Position numbers and translations under genes: made by a program. Below the pieces are notes generated by a model. The model did no database searches and was not told the origin of the DNA. It worked only from the letters and a program-made list of their open reading frames with translations. Positions 17,194 through 26,430 of a stretch of 64,000 nucleotides of DNA are shown piece by piece. Source of the stretch: Couchioplanes caeruleus (GTDB lineage: Bacteria > Actinomycetota > Actinomycetes > Mycobacteriales > Micromonosporaceae); assembly GCF_003751945.1 (NCBI RefSeq), contig NZ_RJKL01000001.1, positions 6,386,001 through 6,450,000 on the forward strand, in the 5' to 3' direction. Within the stretch, counting starts at the first letter, position 1. Each line of letters opens with the position of its first letter.

Positions 17194-18068
17194 TCCGCGA
17201 AGCGTTCACGGCGGTGGTGAACCCGGCCGCCGGCTCGGGCTCCGCCGCGGCGACGATGATCGGACTGGCCCGGGCGCTGCGCGAGACCGGCGCCCGGGTG
17301 CAGGTCACGTATAGCCGCGGTCTGGAGCACGCCACCGAGCTGGCGGCCGCGGCGGCCGCGAGCGGGGACACCGTGCTCGCGGTCGGTGGCGACGGCATCG
17401 TCGGTGCAGTGGCCGCGGGCGTGCTCGGCACCGAGGTGGAGCTGGGCGTGGTGCCGGCCGGCCGGGGCAACGACCTGGCCCGGGCGGTACGGCTGCCCCG
17501 CGACGACGTGGCGGCGTTCGCCGCCGCCCTGCGGGAGAGCCCGAGCCGCCCGGTCGACGTCGCGATGGCCGGGGAACGCGTGGTCATCGGCAGCGTCTGC
17601 GCCGGCCTGGACGCGGCCGCCAACGACGCCGCCAACCGCTGGCGCCTGCCCCGCAAGCCGATCGCGTACCAGATCGCGGCGGTCGGCGTCCTCGCCCGCT
17701 GGCAGCCGATCACCTACGACCTGACCGTCGACGGGGTGCGGGAACAGTTGCGCGGCAACACCGTGGTGGTCGCCAACTGCGCCTTCTACGGCGGCGCGCT
17801 CAAGGTCGCCCCGGCGGCGGTTCTGGACGACGGCCTGCTGGATCTGGTGACGATCGGCGACCTCAACCGGCGCCGGCTGGTGCCCGTACTGACCGCCATG
17901 CGCCGCGGCGAGCACGTCACCATGCCGGGGATCGCCAGCCGCCCGATCCGCGAGGTCACCATCGCGACGGACCGCCCGACCCCGTTCTACGCCGACGGCG
18001 AGCGGCTGCCCGCGGGCCCGCTGACGGTCCGCGTCCGCCCGGCGGCGCTGCGCCTCATCGGCGCCTGA
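17190..18068 (+). CDS. Diacylglycerol kinase family lipid kinase (DagK/YegS type)
   Basis: 292 residues. The N-terminal signature VVNPAAGSGSAA and the nucleotide loop VGGDGIVGAVAAG (the GGDG motif) mark the DAGK catalytic fold. PAGRGNDLARAVRLP is the conserved follow-on element. The C-terminal beta domain carries FYADGERLPAGPL. The enzyme would phosphorylate diacylglycerol or a related lipid alcohol with ATP. It starts inside the stop of the alkyl-DHAP-synthase-like gene, so the two products act in one lipid pathway, probably ether/phospholipid assembly linked to glycerol-3-phosphate via glpD across the promoter. Confidence 0.9.
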   Translation: MIREAFTAVVNPAAGSGSAAATMIGLARALRETGARVQVTYSRGLEHATELAAAAAASGDTVLAVGGDGIVGAVAAGVLGTEVELGVVPAGRGNDLARAVRLPRDDVAAFAAALRESPSRPVDVAMAGERVVIGSVCAGLDAAANDAANRWRLPRKPIAYQIAAVGVLARWQPITYDLTVDGVREQLRGNTVVVANCAFYGGALKVAPAAVLDDGLLDLVTIGDLNRRRLVPVLTAMRRGEHVTMPGIASRPIREVTIATDRPTPFYADGERLPAGPLTVRVRPAALRLIGA

Positions 18069-18071
18069 GCA

Positions 18072-18107
18072 GTCGTGGGTCGCCCTCCGCCAGGGGCGGC
18101 CCACGAC
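18072..18107. terminator. Terminator between convergent lipid kinase and XRE regulator
   Basis: Arms of 14 bases, GTCGTGGGTCGCCC (18072-18085) and GGGCGGCCCACGAC (18094-18107), pair at 13 of 14 positions with an 8-base loop. It sits between two convergent stops (18068 and 18136) and has no T-run, as is usual in actinomycetes. Confidence 0.75.
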
Positions 18108-18135
18108 GGGCGCCCGGACCGCGGCGCGCTCCGCG

Positions 18136-19118
18136 TCAGCCGACCTGCATACGTTCGTACAGTCCGCGCAGCGCGGTGCCGCCGGCCTGGCGGCGGGACC
18201 GGTCGAGCAGGACCAGGATGGTCTCCGCCAGCTCGGCCGACGTGCGCACGTGCTGCGGCGCGATCCGTTCCGCGGTGAGCAGGAAGCGGATCGCTTCGCG
18301 ATCCCGTCCGCCGATGCGGGCCAGGGCCCGGGCGGTGTCGGCGTAGTAGAAGACCTGCCGGACGCCGACCGGGATCGCCGCCGGGTCGGTGCGCCGGGCG
18401 ATCTCCACGACCAGGGCCGGGTCGCCGTGGTCGACCTCGATGCTCATCCGCCAGATGTTCACGTTGGTGGGACCGAAGAACATGCTCATCGTGTCGGTCT
18501 CGCCGGTACGACGGGCCAGCCCGGCCGCCTCGGTCAGCCAGTCCCGGCTGTCGTCGAGCCGCTGCCGGCACTGGCTGGCCAGCGCGGCGACGAGATGCAG
18601 ACAGCCGAGCACCTCCGGCCCGCCGGGCCGATCGAGGTGCCGGCCCAGGTCGTCCACGGCTCGCTCGGCCAGCGTCTGTCCCCGCTGGTACGACCCGCAG
18701 GCGGTGGCCGCCCTCGCCAGCACGTACGCCGCGTCGCCTGGTGCAGGGCATCGGCCAGGGCGACGCTGCGGCCCAGCTCGGCCACCGGCGGCGCGGGCCC
18801 GGCCGGCGGCTCGGTCAGGTCGATGTCGACGAGGACCCGGCGCAGGGCGAGCACGCCGGCCCGGGCCGCCGCGGTCGCCCGGTCGGGAGCCGGCACCTCG
18901 GCGCCGGCCAGATCGGCCGGCGCGCACTCCAGCGCGCCGGCGATGGCCGCCAGCATGAACCGGTTGTCGGCCGCTTGGAGCCCCCGTTCGATACGACTCC
19001 AGGTGGCGTGCGAGACGCCGGCCCTGCTGGCGGCGTACCGGACGCTCCATCCGCGGAGAAGGCGGCGTGCGCGGATCCGTTCGCTGACCGCGGGATCCGC
19101 GCTCCGTCGTGGGGTCAT
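18136..19118 (-). pseudogene. XRE-family regulator with TPR-like domain, frameshifted
   Basis: The first 125 codons give an XRE helix-turn-helix protein (IRARRLLRGWSVRYAASRAGVSHATWSRIERGL) and run into LADALHQ. The continuing homologous frame GDAAYVLARAATACGSYQRG lies in another phase and runs to the stop at 18136. A one-base loss near 18738-18742, within CACCAGGCGACG, explains the switch. The downstream half is helical and repeat-like (LHLVAALASQCRQRL, FYYADTARALARIGG), the usual effector part of Actinoplanes/Streptomyces XRE-TPR regulators. Intact, it would be about 327 residues. A sequencing or assembly error is as likely as a true mutation. Confidence 0.75.
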
Positions 19119-19190
19119 GCGACCGACGGTAGCGCCGCCGCCGCAACGAGTGGTTCATCCCTGTACCACCGCGGCAGAGGGAGCGGCTCC

Positions 19191-19646
19191 TCAGCGGGTG
19201 GTGCGGTGCATGATGTGGCCGGTGGCGGTGAAGGCTTCGTTGCCGACCAGGGGGCCGGTTCTGGTCTCGGTGATCTCGAAGCCCTCCGCGCGGTAGAGCG
19301 CCAGCGCCGCCGGATTGCCCGCGAGGACGGTCACCTCGATCCGGTCGGCGCCGCAGGCGGCGATCGCGTGGCGCAGCAGGGCCCGGCCGACGCCCTGCCG
19401 GTAGCGGGCCGGGTCGACGTACAGCCAGGTGACCTCGTCGTCGTCGTGCGCCACGAAGCCGGTCACCGTCCCGGCGTCCTCGGCGACCCAGACGCGGCCG
19501 TCGAAGAGGCCCTCGCCCTCGGCGGTCTGCGCGAGGGTCAGGAAGGCCGCGACGCCCACGGAGTCGCGCAGTTCGTCGAGCCGCGCGGCGTCGTGGATGC
19601 GGGCGATCTCCGGCCAGTCGTCGTCCCGGTACGGCCTGATAAGCAT
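19191..19646 (-). CDS. GNAT-family N-acetyltransferase
   Basis: 151 residues with the GNAT fold: an N-terminal MLIRPYRDDDW strand-helix, the acetyl-CoA pyrophosphate loop YRQGVGRALLRHAI (R/Q-x-x-G-x-G/A) near residue 90, and the closing strand ALALYRAEGFEITE. It would acetylate a small molecule or protein amine. The substrate is unknown and the neighbours give no hint. It appears to be a single gene between the XRE regulator and the YggT gene, all on the minus strand. Confidence 0.88.
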   Translation of the reverse strand: MLIRPYRDDDWPEIARIHDAARLDELRDSVGVAAFLTLAQTAEGEGLFDGRVWVAEDAGTVTGFVAHDDDEVTWLYVDPARYRQGVGRALLRHAIAACGADRIEVTVLAGNPAALALYRAEGFEITETRTGPLVGNEAFTATGHIMHRTTR

Positions 19647-19707
19647 CCGGTCATGATCGGACGAGTGTGCCGGGTCCGCATCCGAATTTCCGGCGAGCCG
19701 CCGAGCG

Positions 19708-19986
19708 TCAGGACAGGAACGAGCGGATCACGACGATGGCCAGGAAGACCACGATGAAGGCGAGGTCGATGCCGACGCCGCCGACGCGCAGCGGGGGCAG
19801 GATGCGGCGGACCGGGGCGAGGATCGGCTCCGTGAGGGCGTGGACCACCGCGGACAGCCGCGAGCGGAACGAACCGGGCAGGCTCGGGCCGGCCAGCGCG
19901 ACGCTCCAGTCGAGGATCGCGCGCACGACCAGCAACAGTTGCACCAGCAGCAACAGCACGCTCACGACGGCGAGCAGGGATCCCAT
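19708..19986 (-). CDS. YggT family membrane protein
   Basis: 92-residue membrane protein with two hydrophobic helices (AVVSVLLLLVQLLLVVRAILDW and GIDLAFIVVFLAIVVIRSFL). They flank a soluble PGSFRSRLSAVVHALTEPILAPVRRILPPL stretch, the classic YggT pattern. A GGAGGT ribosome site precedes the ATG. The family is linked to cell-shape and division genes or ion homeostasis, but the biochemical role is unsettled. Here it is separate from the division cluster. Confidence 0.85.
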   Translation of the reverse strand: MGSLLAVVSVLLLLVQLLLVVRAILDWSVALAGPSLPGSFRSRLSAVVHALTEPILAPVRRILPPLRVGGVGIDLAFIVVFLAIVVIRSFLS

Positions 19987-20014
19987 GGGCTACCTCCAGT
20001 CGGGGGGTCCTCCA

Positions 20015-20698
20015 CTATGCGGGGCTTTGTTGTGAATTTGCTGAGGCTTCGGCGAGCACCCGCAGAGGCCGGCGCCGGCGGGCGGGCGGGACGGGCCGCC
20101 GGCGGATGATCCATTCGGCGACTGCCACGTTGATCACCCATCCGGCCAGCATGAGGAACGAGCGGGTGAAGGGGCTCGGCGTGCCCAGCGCCACCTGCCA
20201 CGGCACGTGGGTGAGAACCTGGGTGCCGGCGCCCATGCCGATCGCGTACGCCCTGATCATCCACGCCTCGTGGGCCCGGAAGTCTCGCCGCCGGATCGCC
20301 GCGAAGCCCAGCAGGATCGCCGCGACCATGCCGCTGCCGAAGACGATCCGGTAGGCGTTGGTGGCCGCGTTGTCGCTGGCCGGCAGGTCTTGACCGGCCG
20401 TCATCCACAGACCGGACGCCGCCGCGAGCAGGCCGCACACCACCAGGATCCGTCCCGCGACGCGGTGCCATCGGGGCCGGCGCCGGCGCAGGCCCCGGGA
20501 GAACTGGAAGGCGCCGACGATGAGGTAGGGGACCGCCGTCAGAATGTGGATCGCCACCGGCAGCGGCAGGTCGGCGAACCGCGCAGGGGTCGACTCCGCT
20601 CCGGTGGCGAGCTGGGTCAGGCGCAGGGCGCCGGCGATCGAGGGCACGAGGGCGAGCACGACGAGTCCGGTGGGTGCGAGCCAGGTACGGGAAGCCAT
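20015..20698 (-). CDS. DUF2306 multi-helix membrane protein
   Basis: 227 residues with about six membrane helices. Motifs typical of DUF2306 include PLPVAIHILTAVPYLIVGAFQFS and RRPRWHRVAGRILVVCGLL, with the conserved His residues that could bind metal or heme, and later FRAHEAWMIRAYAIGMGAGTQV. The function of the family is unknown. Nothing in the neighbourhood specifies it: a two-component system precedes it on the same strand and YggT follows. Confidence 0.8.
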   Translation of the reverse strand: MASRTWLAPTGLVVLALVPSIAGALRLTQLATGAESTPARFADLPLPVAIHILTAVPYLIVGAFQFSRGLRRRRPRWHRVAGRILVVCGLLAAASGLWMTAGQDLPASDNAATNAYRIVFGSGMVAAILLGFAAIRRRDFRAHEAWMIRAYAIGMGAGTQVLTHVPWQVALGTPSPFTRSFLMLAGWVINVAVAEWIIRRRPVPPARRRRPLRVLAEASANSQQSPA

Positions 20699-20785
20699 AC
20701 GTCGATCCTCGCGGCGGACCGGCCCCGGTTCATCGCGGAAAAGGCCGGAGCGGGGCCGTGCCTCCGGCCGAGGCGCGAGCCGTAC

Positions 20786-21445
20786 TTATGGCCGAGGCAC
20801 CCGGCGGTTGTCGTACGCCCACATCGCGATCTCCACCCGGTTCCGGGCGCCGAGCTTGGTCATCAGGCTGGCGATGTGCGTCTTCACCGTGCTCAGGCTG
20901 ATGTGCAGCTCCTCGGCGATCTCGCTGTTGGTGCGGCCGGTCGCGACGGTCAGCAGCACCTGCTCCTCGCGTTCGGTCAGCGGGTCGACGGGCTGCCGGG
21001 GCGTCCCGGCGGGCCCGGCGCCGGCGAAGGTCCGCAGCAACCGCGCGGTGATGCTCGGCGCGATCAGCGCGTCCCCCTCGGCGGCGGCCTGCACGGCCTG
21101 GGCGAGCAGCGCGGCGCCCGCCTCCTTGAGCAGGAAGCCGCGGGCGCCCGCGCGCAGCGCCGCGTACACCAGCTCGTCGAGGTCGAAGGTGGTGATGACC
21201 ACGACGGCGAGGGGGTCGGCGACGCCCGGGCCGGCGAGCAGTTTGGTCGCCTCGATGCCGTCCATGCCGGGCATGCGGATGTCGAAGAGGCAGACGTCGG
21301 GGCGCAGCCGCCGGGCGAGCTCCACGGCCTGGCTGCCGTTGGCGGCCTCGCCCACCACGGTGATGCCGGGGTGGGTGTTGAGCAGCATCGTCAGCCCCGT
21401 ACGGACGATCTCCTGGTCGTCGGCGACGACGACGCGGATGCTCAT
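20786..21445 (-). CDS. NarL/LuxR-type response regulator
   Basis: 219-residue regulator. The receiver domain (residues 1-120) has the acidic pair DD at residues 9-10, the phospho-acceptor Asp in CLFDIRMPG (residue 55) and the Lys in LLKEAG. The C-terminal LuxR HTH (LTEREEQVLLTVATGRTNSEIAEEL) binds DNA. The ATG at 21445 overlaps the TGA of the upstream histidine kinase gene (ATGA), so the pair is stoichiometric. Targets are unknown; the next gene on the strand is the DUF2306 protein. Confidence 0.93.
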   Translation of the reverse strand: MSIRVVVADDQEIVRTGLTMLLNTHPGITVVGEAANGSQAVELARRLRPDVCLFDIRMPGMDGIEATKLLAGPGVADPLAVVVITTFDLDELVYAALRAGARGFLLKEAGAALLAQAVQAAAEGDALIAPSITARLLRTFAGAGPAGTPRQPVDPLTEREEQVLLTVATGRTNSEIAEELHISLSTVKTHIASLMTKLGARNRVEIAMWAYDNRRVPRP

Positions 21446-22572
21446 GCGCCTGTGCCGGAGCGGGGCAGGGTGGCGGTGACGGTCCAGCCGCGGCCCGGGC
21501 CGGGGCCCGCCGCGCAGATGCCGCCGAGCAGGCCGGCGCGTTCCACCATGCCGGCGATCCCGTACCCGGCCGGTCCCTGGCCGGTCCCGCCGTCGCCGTC
21601 GTCGCTGACCCGAAGATGTACGGCGTCCGCGTCGGCGTCGACGCGCACCTCGATGCGGCGCGCGTGCCGGGCGTGCCGCCGGGCGTTGGTCACGGACTCC
21701 TGGGCCAGGCGGTAGACCGCGGCGTCGACCGAGGGTGCCACGTCCGCCACGTCGCCGGTGATCTCGACGGCCACCTCGGCCCCGCCGCGGCCGCGCCCGG
21801 CGAAGTCCGTCACGTCGCGGATGCCCGGGCTGGGCGCGAGGTCGGCGGGTTCGCCGCGGCGCAGGACGCGGACCATCGCCCGCATCTCGGCGAGCGCCCG
21901 CGCCGCCTCCGCCTCGATGAGCCGCAGCGCGTCGGCCGCCGCGCCGGGGTCGGCCGCCGAGGTGGCCAGCCCGGCCTGCGCCCGGATCGCCATCGCCGAC
22001 ACGTGGTGCGCGACGGTGTCGTGCAGGTCGCGGGCGAGCCGCTCGCGTTCGCGCAGCCGCACCCCGTCGAGCTCCCGCTGCCGGGCCCGGGACCGGTAGC
22101 GGAACGCCAGGCCCAGCGCGGTGACGGTGGGCAGGACGGCGAGCCCGGCCAGGGCGTCCTCGAGCTCGGCCGGGCCGACGGCGAACCAGACCAGGATCTT
22201 GATGGCGATGATCGTCGACCCGAGCGTGATCTCCCGCCCGGAACCCCACCGGACCAGCGCGTACGGCAGGAAGAGCAGGTATGCCGTGGCGTAACTCTCC
22301 GCACCGGCACCGCCGGTGACCAGCGGGAACAGGGTCGTCGCGCCGAACGCCACCGCGACCGCCGGCAGCGGCCGGGTCCGCCGCCACAGCAGGGTCGGCA
22401 GCAGCGCGAGCAGCAGCGCGGTGGTGGGGATCCTGGCCGGCAGTTCGGGGCGCAGCAGCGCCTCGACCGGGATGAGGACCGCCAGGACCGCGACCAGCGC
22501 CCAGTCGCGCCACACCCGGGCGGGTGCCGCGGGAGGACGCGGTTCGTCCCACACGGAGCGGAGAAGGTGCAC
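21442..22572 (-). CDS. DesK-type (HisKA_3) sensor histidine kinase
   Basis: 376 residues from the GTG at 22572; a longer frame to 22719 is arginine-rich and unlikely. Four to five membrane helices (about residues 20-165) form the sensor with almost no extracytoplasmic domain. The HisKA_3 dimerisation helix RERERLARDLHDTVAHHVSAM has the phosphorylated His near residue 184. The HATPase_c domain shows AVYRLAQESVTNARRHA and the G-box GPAGYGIAGMVERAGLLGG. It phosphorylates the overlapping NarL-type regulator. Lack of an external domain suggests sensing within the membrane, as for many DesK-like kinases that follow membrane stress. Confidence 0.92.
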   Translation of the reverse strand: MHLLRSVWDEPRPPAAPARVWRDWALVAVLAVLIPVEALLRPELPARIPTTALLLALLPTLLWRRTRPLPAVAVAFGATTLFPLVTGGAGAESYATAYLLFLPYALVRWGSGREITLGSTIIAIKILVWFAVGPAELEDALAGLAVLPTVTALGLAFRYRSRARQRELDGVRLRERERLARDLHDTVAHHVSAMAIRAQAGLATSAADPGAAADALRLIEAEAARALAEMRAMVRVLRRGEPADLAPSPGIRDVTDFAGRGRGGAEVAVEITGDVADVAPSVDAAVYRLAQESVTNARRHARHARRIEVRVDADADAVHLRVSDDGDGGTGQGPAGYGIAGMVERAGLLGGICAAGPGPGRGWTVTATLPRSGTGA

Positions 22573-22782
22573 GCGCCGATCGTACGGACCCTGCGGGGAT
22601 CGGTCAGTAGCGGAAGCGGTTGACCAGTGTCTGCAGGTCGTGTGCCATCGTGCTGAGTTCCGTCGCCGGCGTACGGGCTCGGTTCGAAGGCACGGGTGCG
22701 CGCGCGGCGGTCGGGTCACCGCGGGATGGTCCGGTCCTTGAGTGGATCTTCGGATTCGGCCTAGGCTCGGGGGGTCATGACA

Positions 22783-22796
22783 TTGAAACGTTTAAA
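22783..22796. promoter_or_regulatory. LacI-type operator candidate before the GH78 gene
   Basis: TTGAAACGTTTAAA: two 7-bp arms with a central CG and one mismatch, 29 bases before the ATG of the rhamnosidase. This is the look of LacI/GalR-family operators, which usually control glycosidase genes in actinomycetes. The site is AT-rich against its surroundings. Confidence 0.55.
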
Positions 22797-22824
22797 TCAG
22801 TGACTCGCTCCCGAGGAGAGCCGC

Positions 22825-25800
22825 ATGGCCCGAACCGCGACCGGCAGGACGGCGACAGCCGTCCTCGCCGCGATAGTCGCGCTCCCGCTGTCCACCGTCC
22901 CCGCCGCCGCCCGCCCCGCCGACAGCATTGAAACGCTCACCGGGGCGCACTGGATCTGGTTCCCCGAAGGGGAGCCCGCCACGTCCACGCCCGCCGCCAC
23001 CCGCTATCTGCAGCGGGTGTTCACCGCGCCGGCCGGTCCGCACACCGAGGCCGGACTCGTCGTCACCGGCGACGACACCGTCGACGTCTGGCTCAACGGC
23101 ACCTGGCTCGCCGGCTCGCCGCGGGCCGCCGACTCCTGGAAGAAGGCGCTGTCCGTCGACCTCGCCGCGGCGCTCGCCCCGGGCGCCAACACCCTCACCG
23201 TCGCCGCCCGCAACACCGGCGGCCCGGCCGGCGTCCTCGGCCGCCTGCGGGTCGCCTCGGCCCAGGGCGCCGTGGAGCTCACCACCGACGGCTCCTGGTC
23301 GGCCGCCGACGCCGTACCCCAGCGCTGGGTGCCCGCCAAGGACCTCGGGACGTACGGGAGCGGGCCGTGGCGCCGCGACGTCGCGCTGCCCGAGCCCGGC
23401 GCGGCCTCCCCGGTCACGGCCGGTGGGCTCACCACCGAGCGCCGGAAAGACCCGGTGGGCATCGACGCGGCGAAGCCGCGCTTCGGCTGGCGGCCGGACT
23501 CCGCCGCGAAGGGCCAGGCCCAGGGCCGCTACCAGGTCACCGTGGGCACGAACCCGGGCGCGGCCGACGTCTGGGACAGCGGCCAGGTCGCATCGCGGCA
23601 GTCGGTCGACGTCGCGTACGGCGGCCCCGCGCTGGCACCCGGCCGCACCTACCACTGGCGCGTCCGGATCTGGGACGCCCAGGGACGCCCCGGCCCGTGG
23701 AGCGCACCGGCCCGCTTCGACACCGCGCTCGCAAGCTGGCAGGCCGACTTCATCGGTGCGCCCGGCACCGCGGGCCTGACCGGGGCATCCTGGATCTGGT
23801 ATCCCGAGGGCGATCCCGCGGCCTCCGTGCCGGCGGCCACGCGCTACTTCCGGCGTACGGTCGACATCGCCACGCCCGGATCCACCACCCTGGTCGTGAC
23901 CGGCGACGACACGGCGGACGTCTGGGTCAACGGGACGCCGGTCAGCGCCTCGCGGCGGTTCACCGACTCGTGGAAGCGCGCGACGACCGTGGATGTCACC
24001 GCGCAACTCAGAGCGGGCGCCAACACCATCGCCATCGCCGCCTCCAACACCGCCACCGGGCCGGCCGGGGTCATCGCCAAGCTGCAAGGGGCGGTGACGA
24101 CCGGCACCGACGCCGCGTGGAAGGCGGCGCAGGACGCGCCGGCCGGCTGGGAACGCCCCGGCTTCGACGACGCCGCCTGGCCCGCCGCCCGGATCGCCGC
24201 CGCCTACCGGGCCGGGCCGTGGGGCGACCAGGTCGTCGTCGCCAACCCGGCGCCGCGGCTGGCCAAGACGTTCGACATCGGCAGGCCCGTGACCCGGGCC
24301 CGGCTCTTCGCGACCGCCCTGGGACTGCACGAGACCTACCTGAACGGCACCAAGGTGAGCGCGGAACGGCTCGCTCCGGGCTGGACCGACTACACCAAGC
24401 GCCTGCAGTACCGAGGCTACGACGTGACCGCGGCGCTGAAGCCCGGGGCCAACACGCTCTCCGCGCTGCTGGGCAACGGGTGGTATTCCGGCAGCCTCGG
24501 CATGGGCGGCAGCCGGCGATACGGCACGTCGCCCTGGTACTCGGCCCAGCTTCTCGTCGAGTATGCGGACGGCACGCGCGCCGACGTACGTACGGATGCG
24601 TCCTGGACGGCCACCACCAGCCCGATCGTCTCCGATGACCTGTATCACGGCGAGGATCACGACGCCCGCGTCGCGGGTGGCACCGCGCGGGCCGTGACCG
24701 TGCGCAGCGGGTCGCTGCCCCGGCTGGTCGCCCAGGTCGACCCGGGCGTGACCGTGCAAACCGAGCTGCGCCCGGTGCGGCTCACCCAGCCGAAGCCGGG
24801 CGTGTGGATCGCCGACCTCGGCCAGAACTTCGCCGGCTGGAACCGCCTGCGGGTCGACGGCCCGGCCGGCACGAGGGTGACCCTGCGCCACGGCGAGATC
24901 CTCAACGCCGACGGCACCCTCTACACGGCGAACCTGCGCGCGGCCCAGCAGACCGACACCTTCACCCTCGCCGGCGGCGGGCCGGAGACCTTCGAGCCGC
25001 ACTTCACCGTGCACGGCTACCGCTATGTGGAGTTGACCGGCTTCCCGGGCACACCGACGGCGGACAGCCTGACCGGGCTCGCCGCCTGGACCGACGGTGC
25101 GGAGACCGGCACGTTCACGACCTCCGACCCGCTGGTGAACCGGGTGCAGAGCAATATTCTCTGGGGCGCCCGCTCCAACATGCTGTCGATACCCACCGAC
25201 TGCCCGCAGCGCGACGAGCGGCTGGGATGGACCGGCGACATCGCGGCCTTCGGTGCCACCTCCACCTTCAACTTCGACACCCGCGGGCTGCTCGACAAGT
25301 TCGCCACCGACATGGTGGACGCGCAGCGCGCCGACGGCGCCTTCACCGACGTGGCGCCGGACGTGCTCGGGGGAGCCGGGAAGGCCGGCTGGGGCGACGC
25401 GGGCGTCATCGTCCCGTACGTGCTCTGGCAGCGCTACGGCGACCTCGCCGCCGCCGACCGGCACTTCGACGCGATGGCCCGCTGGGTCGACTACCTGCGG
25501 GCCACCGCGGGCGCCGACCTCATCCGCAACCGCGACACGTACGGCGACTGGCTCAACGTCAACGATCCCACCGCCAACGACATCACCAGCACGGCGTTCT
25601 TCGGCTGGTCGGCGCGGCTGGTCTCGCGGATGGCGTCGGCGACCGGGCGCACCGACCAGGCGAGTTCCTACGGCGACCTGGCGGACCGGATCGGGGCCGC
25701 GTTCACCCGCCGGTTCGTCGCCGCCGACGGCACGGTCCGCGGCGACAGCCAGACCGGCTACGTGCTCGCGCTGGCCTTCGGGCTCGTCCCGGCGGACCGG

Positions 25801-26415
25801 ACGCAGGCGGTGGCCGACAAGCTGGCCGCGAAGGTGGCGTCCCGCGACGGCCACCTCTCCGTCGGGTTCATGGGCGTGGAGAACCTGCTCCCGGTCCTGG
25901 CCGGGCACGGGCACCTCGACACGGCGTACCGGATTCTGCAGCAGCCGGACTATCCCGGCTGGGGCTACATGAACTCCCGGGGTGCGACCACCATCTGGGA
26001 GCGCTGGGACGGCATCCGGCCGGACGGCACGCTGCAGGACCCTGGCATGAACTCCTTCAACCACTACGGCCTCGGGTCGGTCGGCGACTGGCTCTACCGC
26101 AGCGTCGGCGGGCTCGCCCCGGCGGCACCGGGCTACCAGCGGCTGCTGATCGCGCCGAAACCCGGCGGCACGCTCACGGCCGCGACCACGTCGCTCATCA
26201 CCGGGTACGGCGAGACGCGGACACAGTGGACCAGAAGTGGAGGCAGGCTGACCTTGACCGTGGTGGTGCCGCCGAACACGACCGCGACGATCGAGGTGCC
26301 CGCGTCCTCGCCCACCGCGGTCACCGCCCCGGCCGAGGCGGTGCCGCAGGGCTTCGCCGCGGGTGCGGCGTCGTACGCGCTCGGCTCCGGCTCGTACACC
26401 TTCACGGCCGGCTGA
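22825..26415 (+). CDS. Secreted alpha-L-rhamnosidase (GH78) with duplicated accessory domain
   Basis: 1196-residue exported enzyme that would release alpha-L-rhamnose from plant glycosides or polysaccharides. After a signal peptide (ATAVLAAIVALPLSTVPAAA) an accessory beta-domain (GAHWIWFPEGEP to about residue 170) is repeated almost verbatim near residues 313-430 (GASWIWYPEGDP, VTGDDTADVWVNG). A fibronectin-like GH78 N-domain (PRFGWRPDS) sits between them. The catalytic (alpha/alpha)6 domain carries CPQRDERLGWTGD near residue 800, the segment with the general acid Glu. A GH78 C-terminal beta-sandwich ends the protein. A GAGGAG ribosome site precedes the ATG. A LacI-type palindrome upstream suggests sugar induction, but no repressor gene is adjacent. 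Confidence 0.93.
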   Translation: MARTATGRTATAVLAAIVALPLSTVPAAARPADSIETLTGAHWIWFPEGEPATSTPAATRYLQRVFTAPAGPHTEAGLVVTGDDTVDVWLNGTWLAGSPRAADSWKKALSVDLAAALAPGANTLTVAARNTGGPAGVLGRLRVASAQGAVELTTDGSWSAADAVPQRWVPAKDLGTYGSGPWRRDVALPEPGAASPVTAGGLTTERRKDPVGIDAAKPRFGWRPDSAAKGQAQGRYQVTVGTNPGAADVWDSGQVASRQSVDVAYGGPALAPGRTYHWRVRIWDAQGRPGPWSAPARFDTALASWQADFIGAPGTAGLTGASWIWYPEGDPAASVPAATRYFRRTVDIATPGSTTLVVTGDDTADVWVNGTPVSASRRFTDSWKRATTVDVTAQLRAGANTIAIAASNTATGPAGVIAKLQGAVTTGTDAAWKAAQDAPAGWERPGFDDAAWPAARIAAAYRAGPWGDQVVVANPAPRLAKTFDIGRPVTRARLFATALGLHETYLNGTKVSAERLAPGWTDYTKRLQYRGYDVTAALKPGANTLSALLGNGWYSGSLGMGGSRRYGTSPWYSAQLLVEYADGTRADVRTDASWTATTSPIVSDDLYHGEDHDARVAGGTARAVTVRSGSLPRLVAQVDPGVTVQTELRPVRLTQPKPGVWIADLGQNFAGWNRLRVDGPAGTRVTLRHGEILNADGTLYTANLRAAQQTDTFTLAGGGPETFEPHFTVHGYRYVELTGFPGTPTADSLTGLAAWTDGAETGTFTTSDPLVNRVQSNILWGARSNMLSIPTDCPQRDERLGWTGDIAAFGATSTFNFDTRGLLDKFATDMVDAQRADGAFTDVAPDVLGGAGKAGWGDAGVIVPYVLWQRYGDLAAADRHFDAMARWVDYLRATAGADLIRNRDTYGDWLNVNDPTANDITSTAFFGWSARLVSRMASATGRTDQASSYGDLADRIGAAFTRRFVAADGTVRGDSQTGYVLALAFGLVPADRTQAVADKLAAKVASRDGHLSVGFMGVENLLPVLAGHGHLDTAYRILQQPDYPGWGYMNSRGATTIWERWDGIRPDGTLQDPGMNSFNHYGLGSVGDWLYRSVGGLAPAAPGYQRLLIAPKPGGTLTAATTSLITGYGETRTQWTRSGGRLTLTVVVPPNTTATIEVPASSPTAVTAPAEAVPQGFAAGAASYALGSGSYTFTAG

Positions 26416-26430
26416 CCGGCGGCCGGGCCG

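Noticed and set aside
22792..26064. 1090-codon minus-strand open frame opposite the rhamnosidase
   Set aside because: It mirrors the GC-rich third-codon pattern of the GH78 gene, has repetitive Arg/Gly/Val composition and no domain; the plus strand has a complete signal peptide and catalytic motif.
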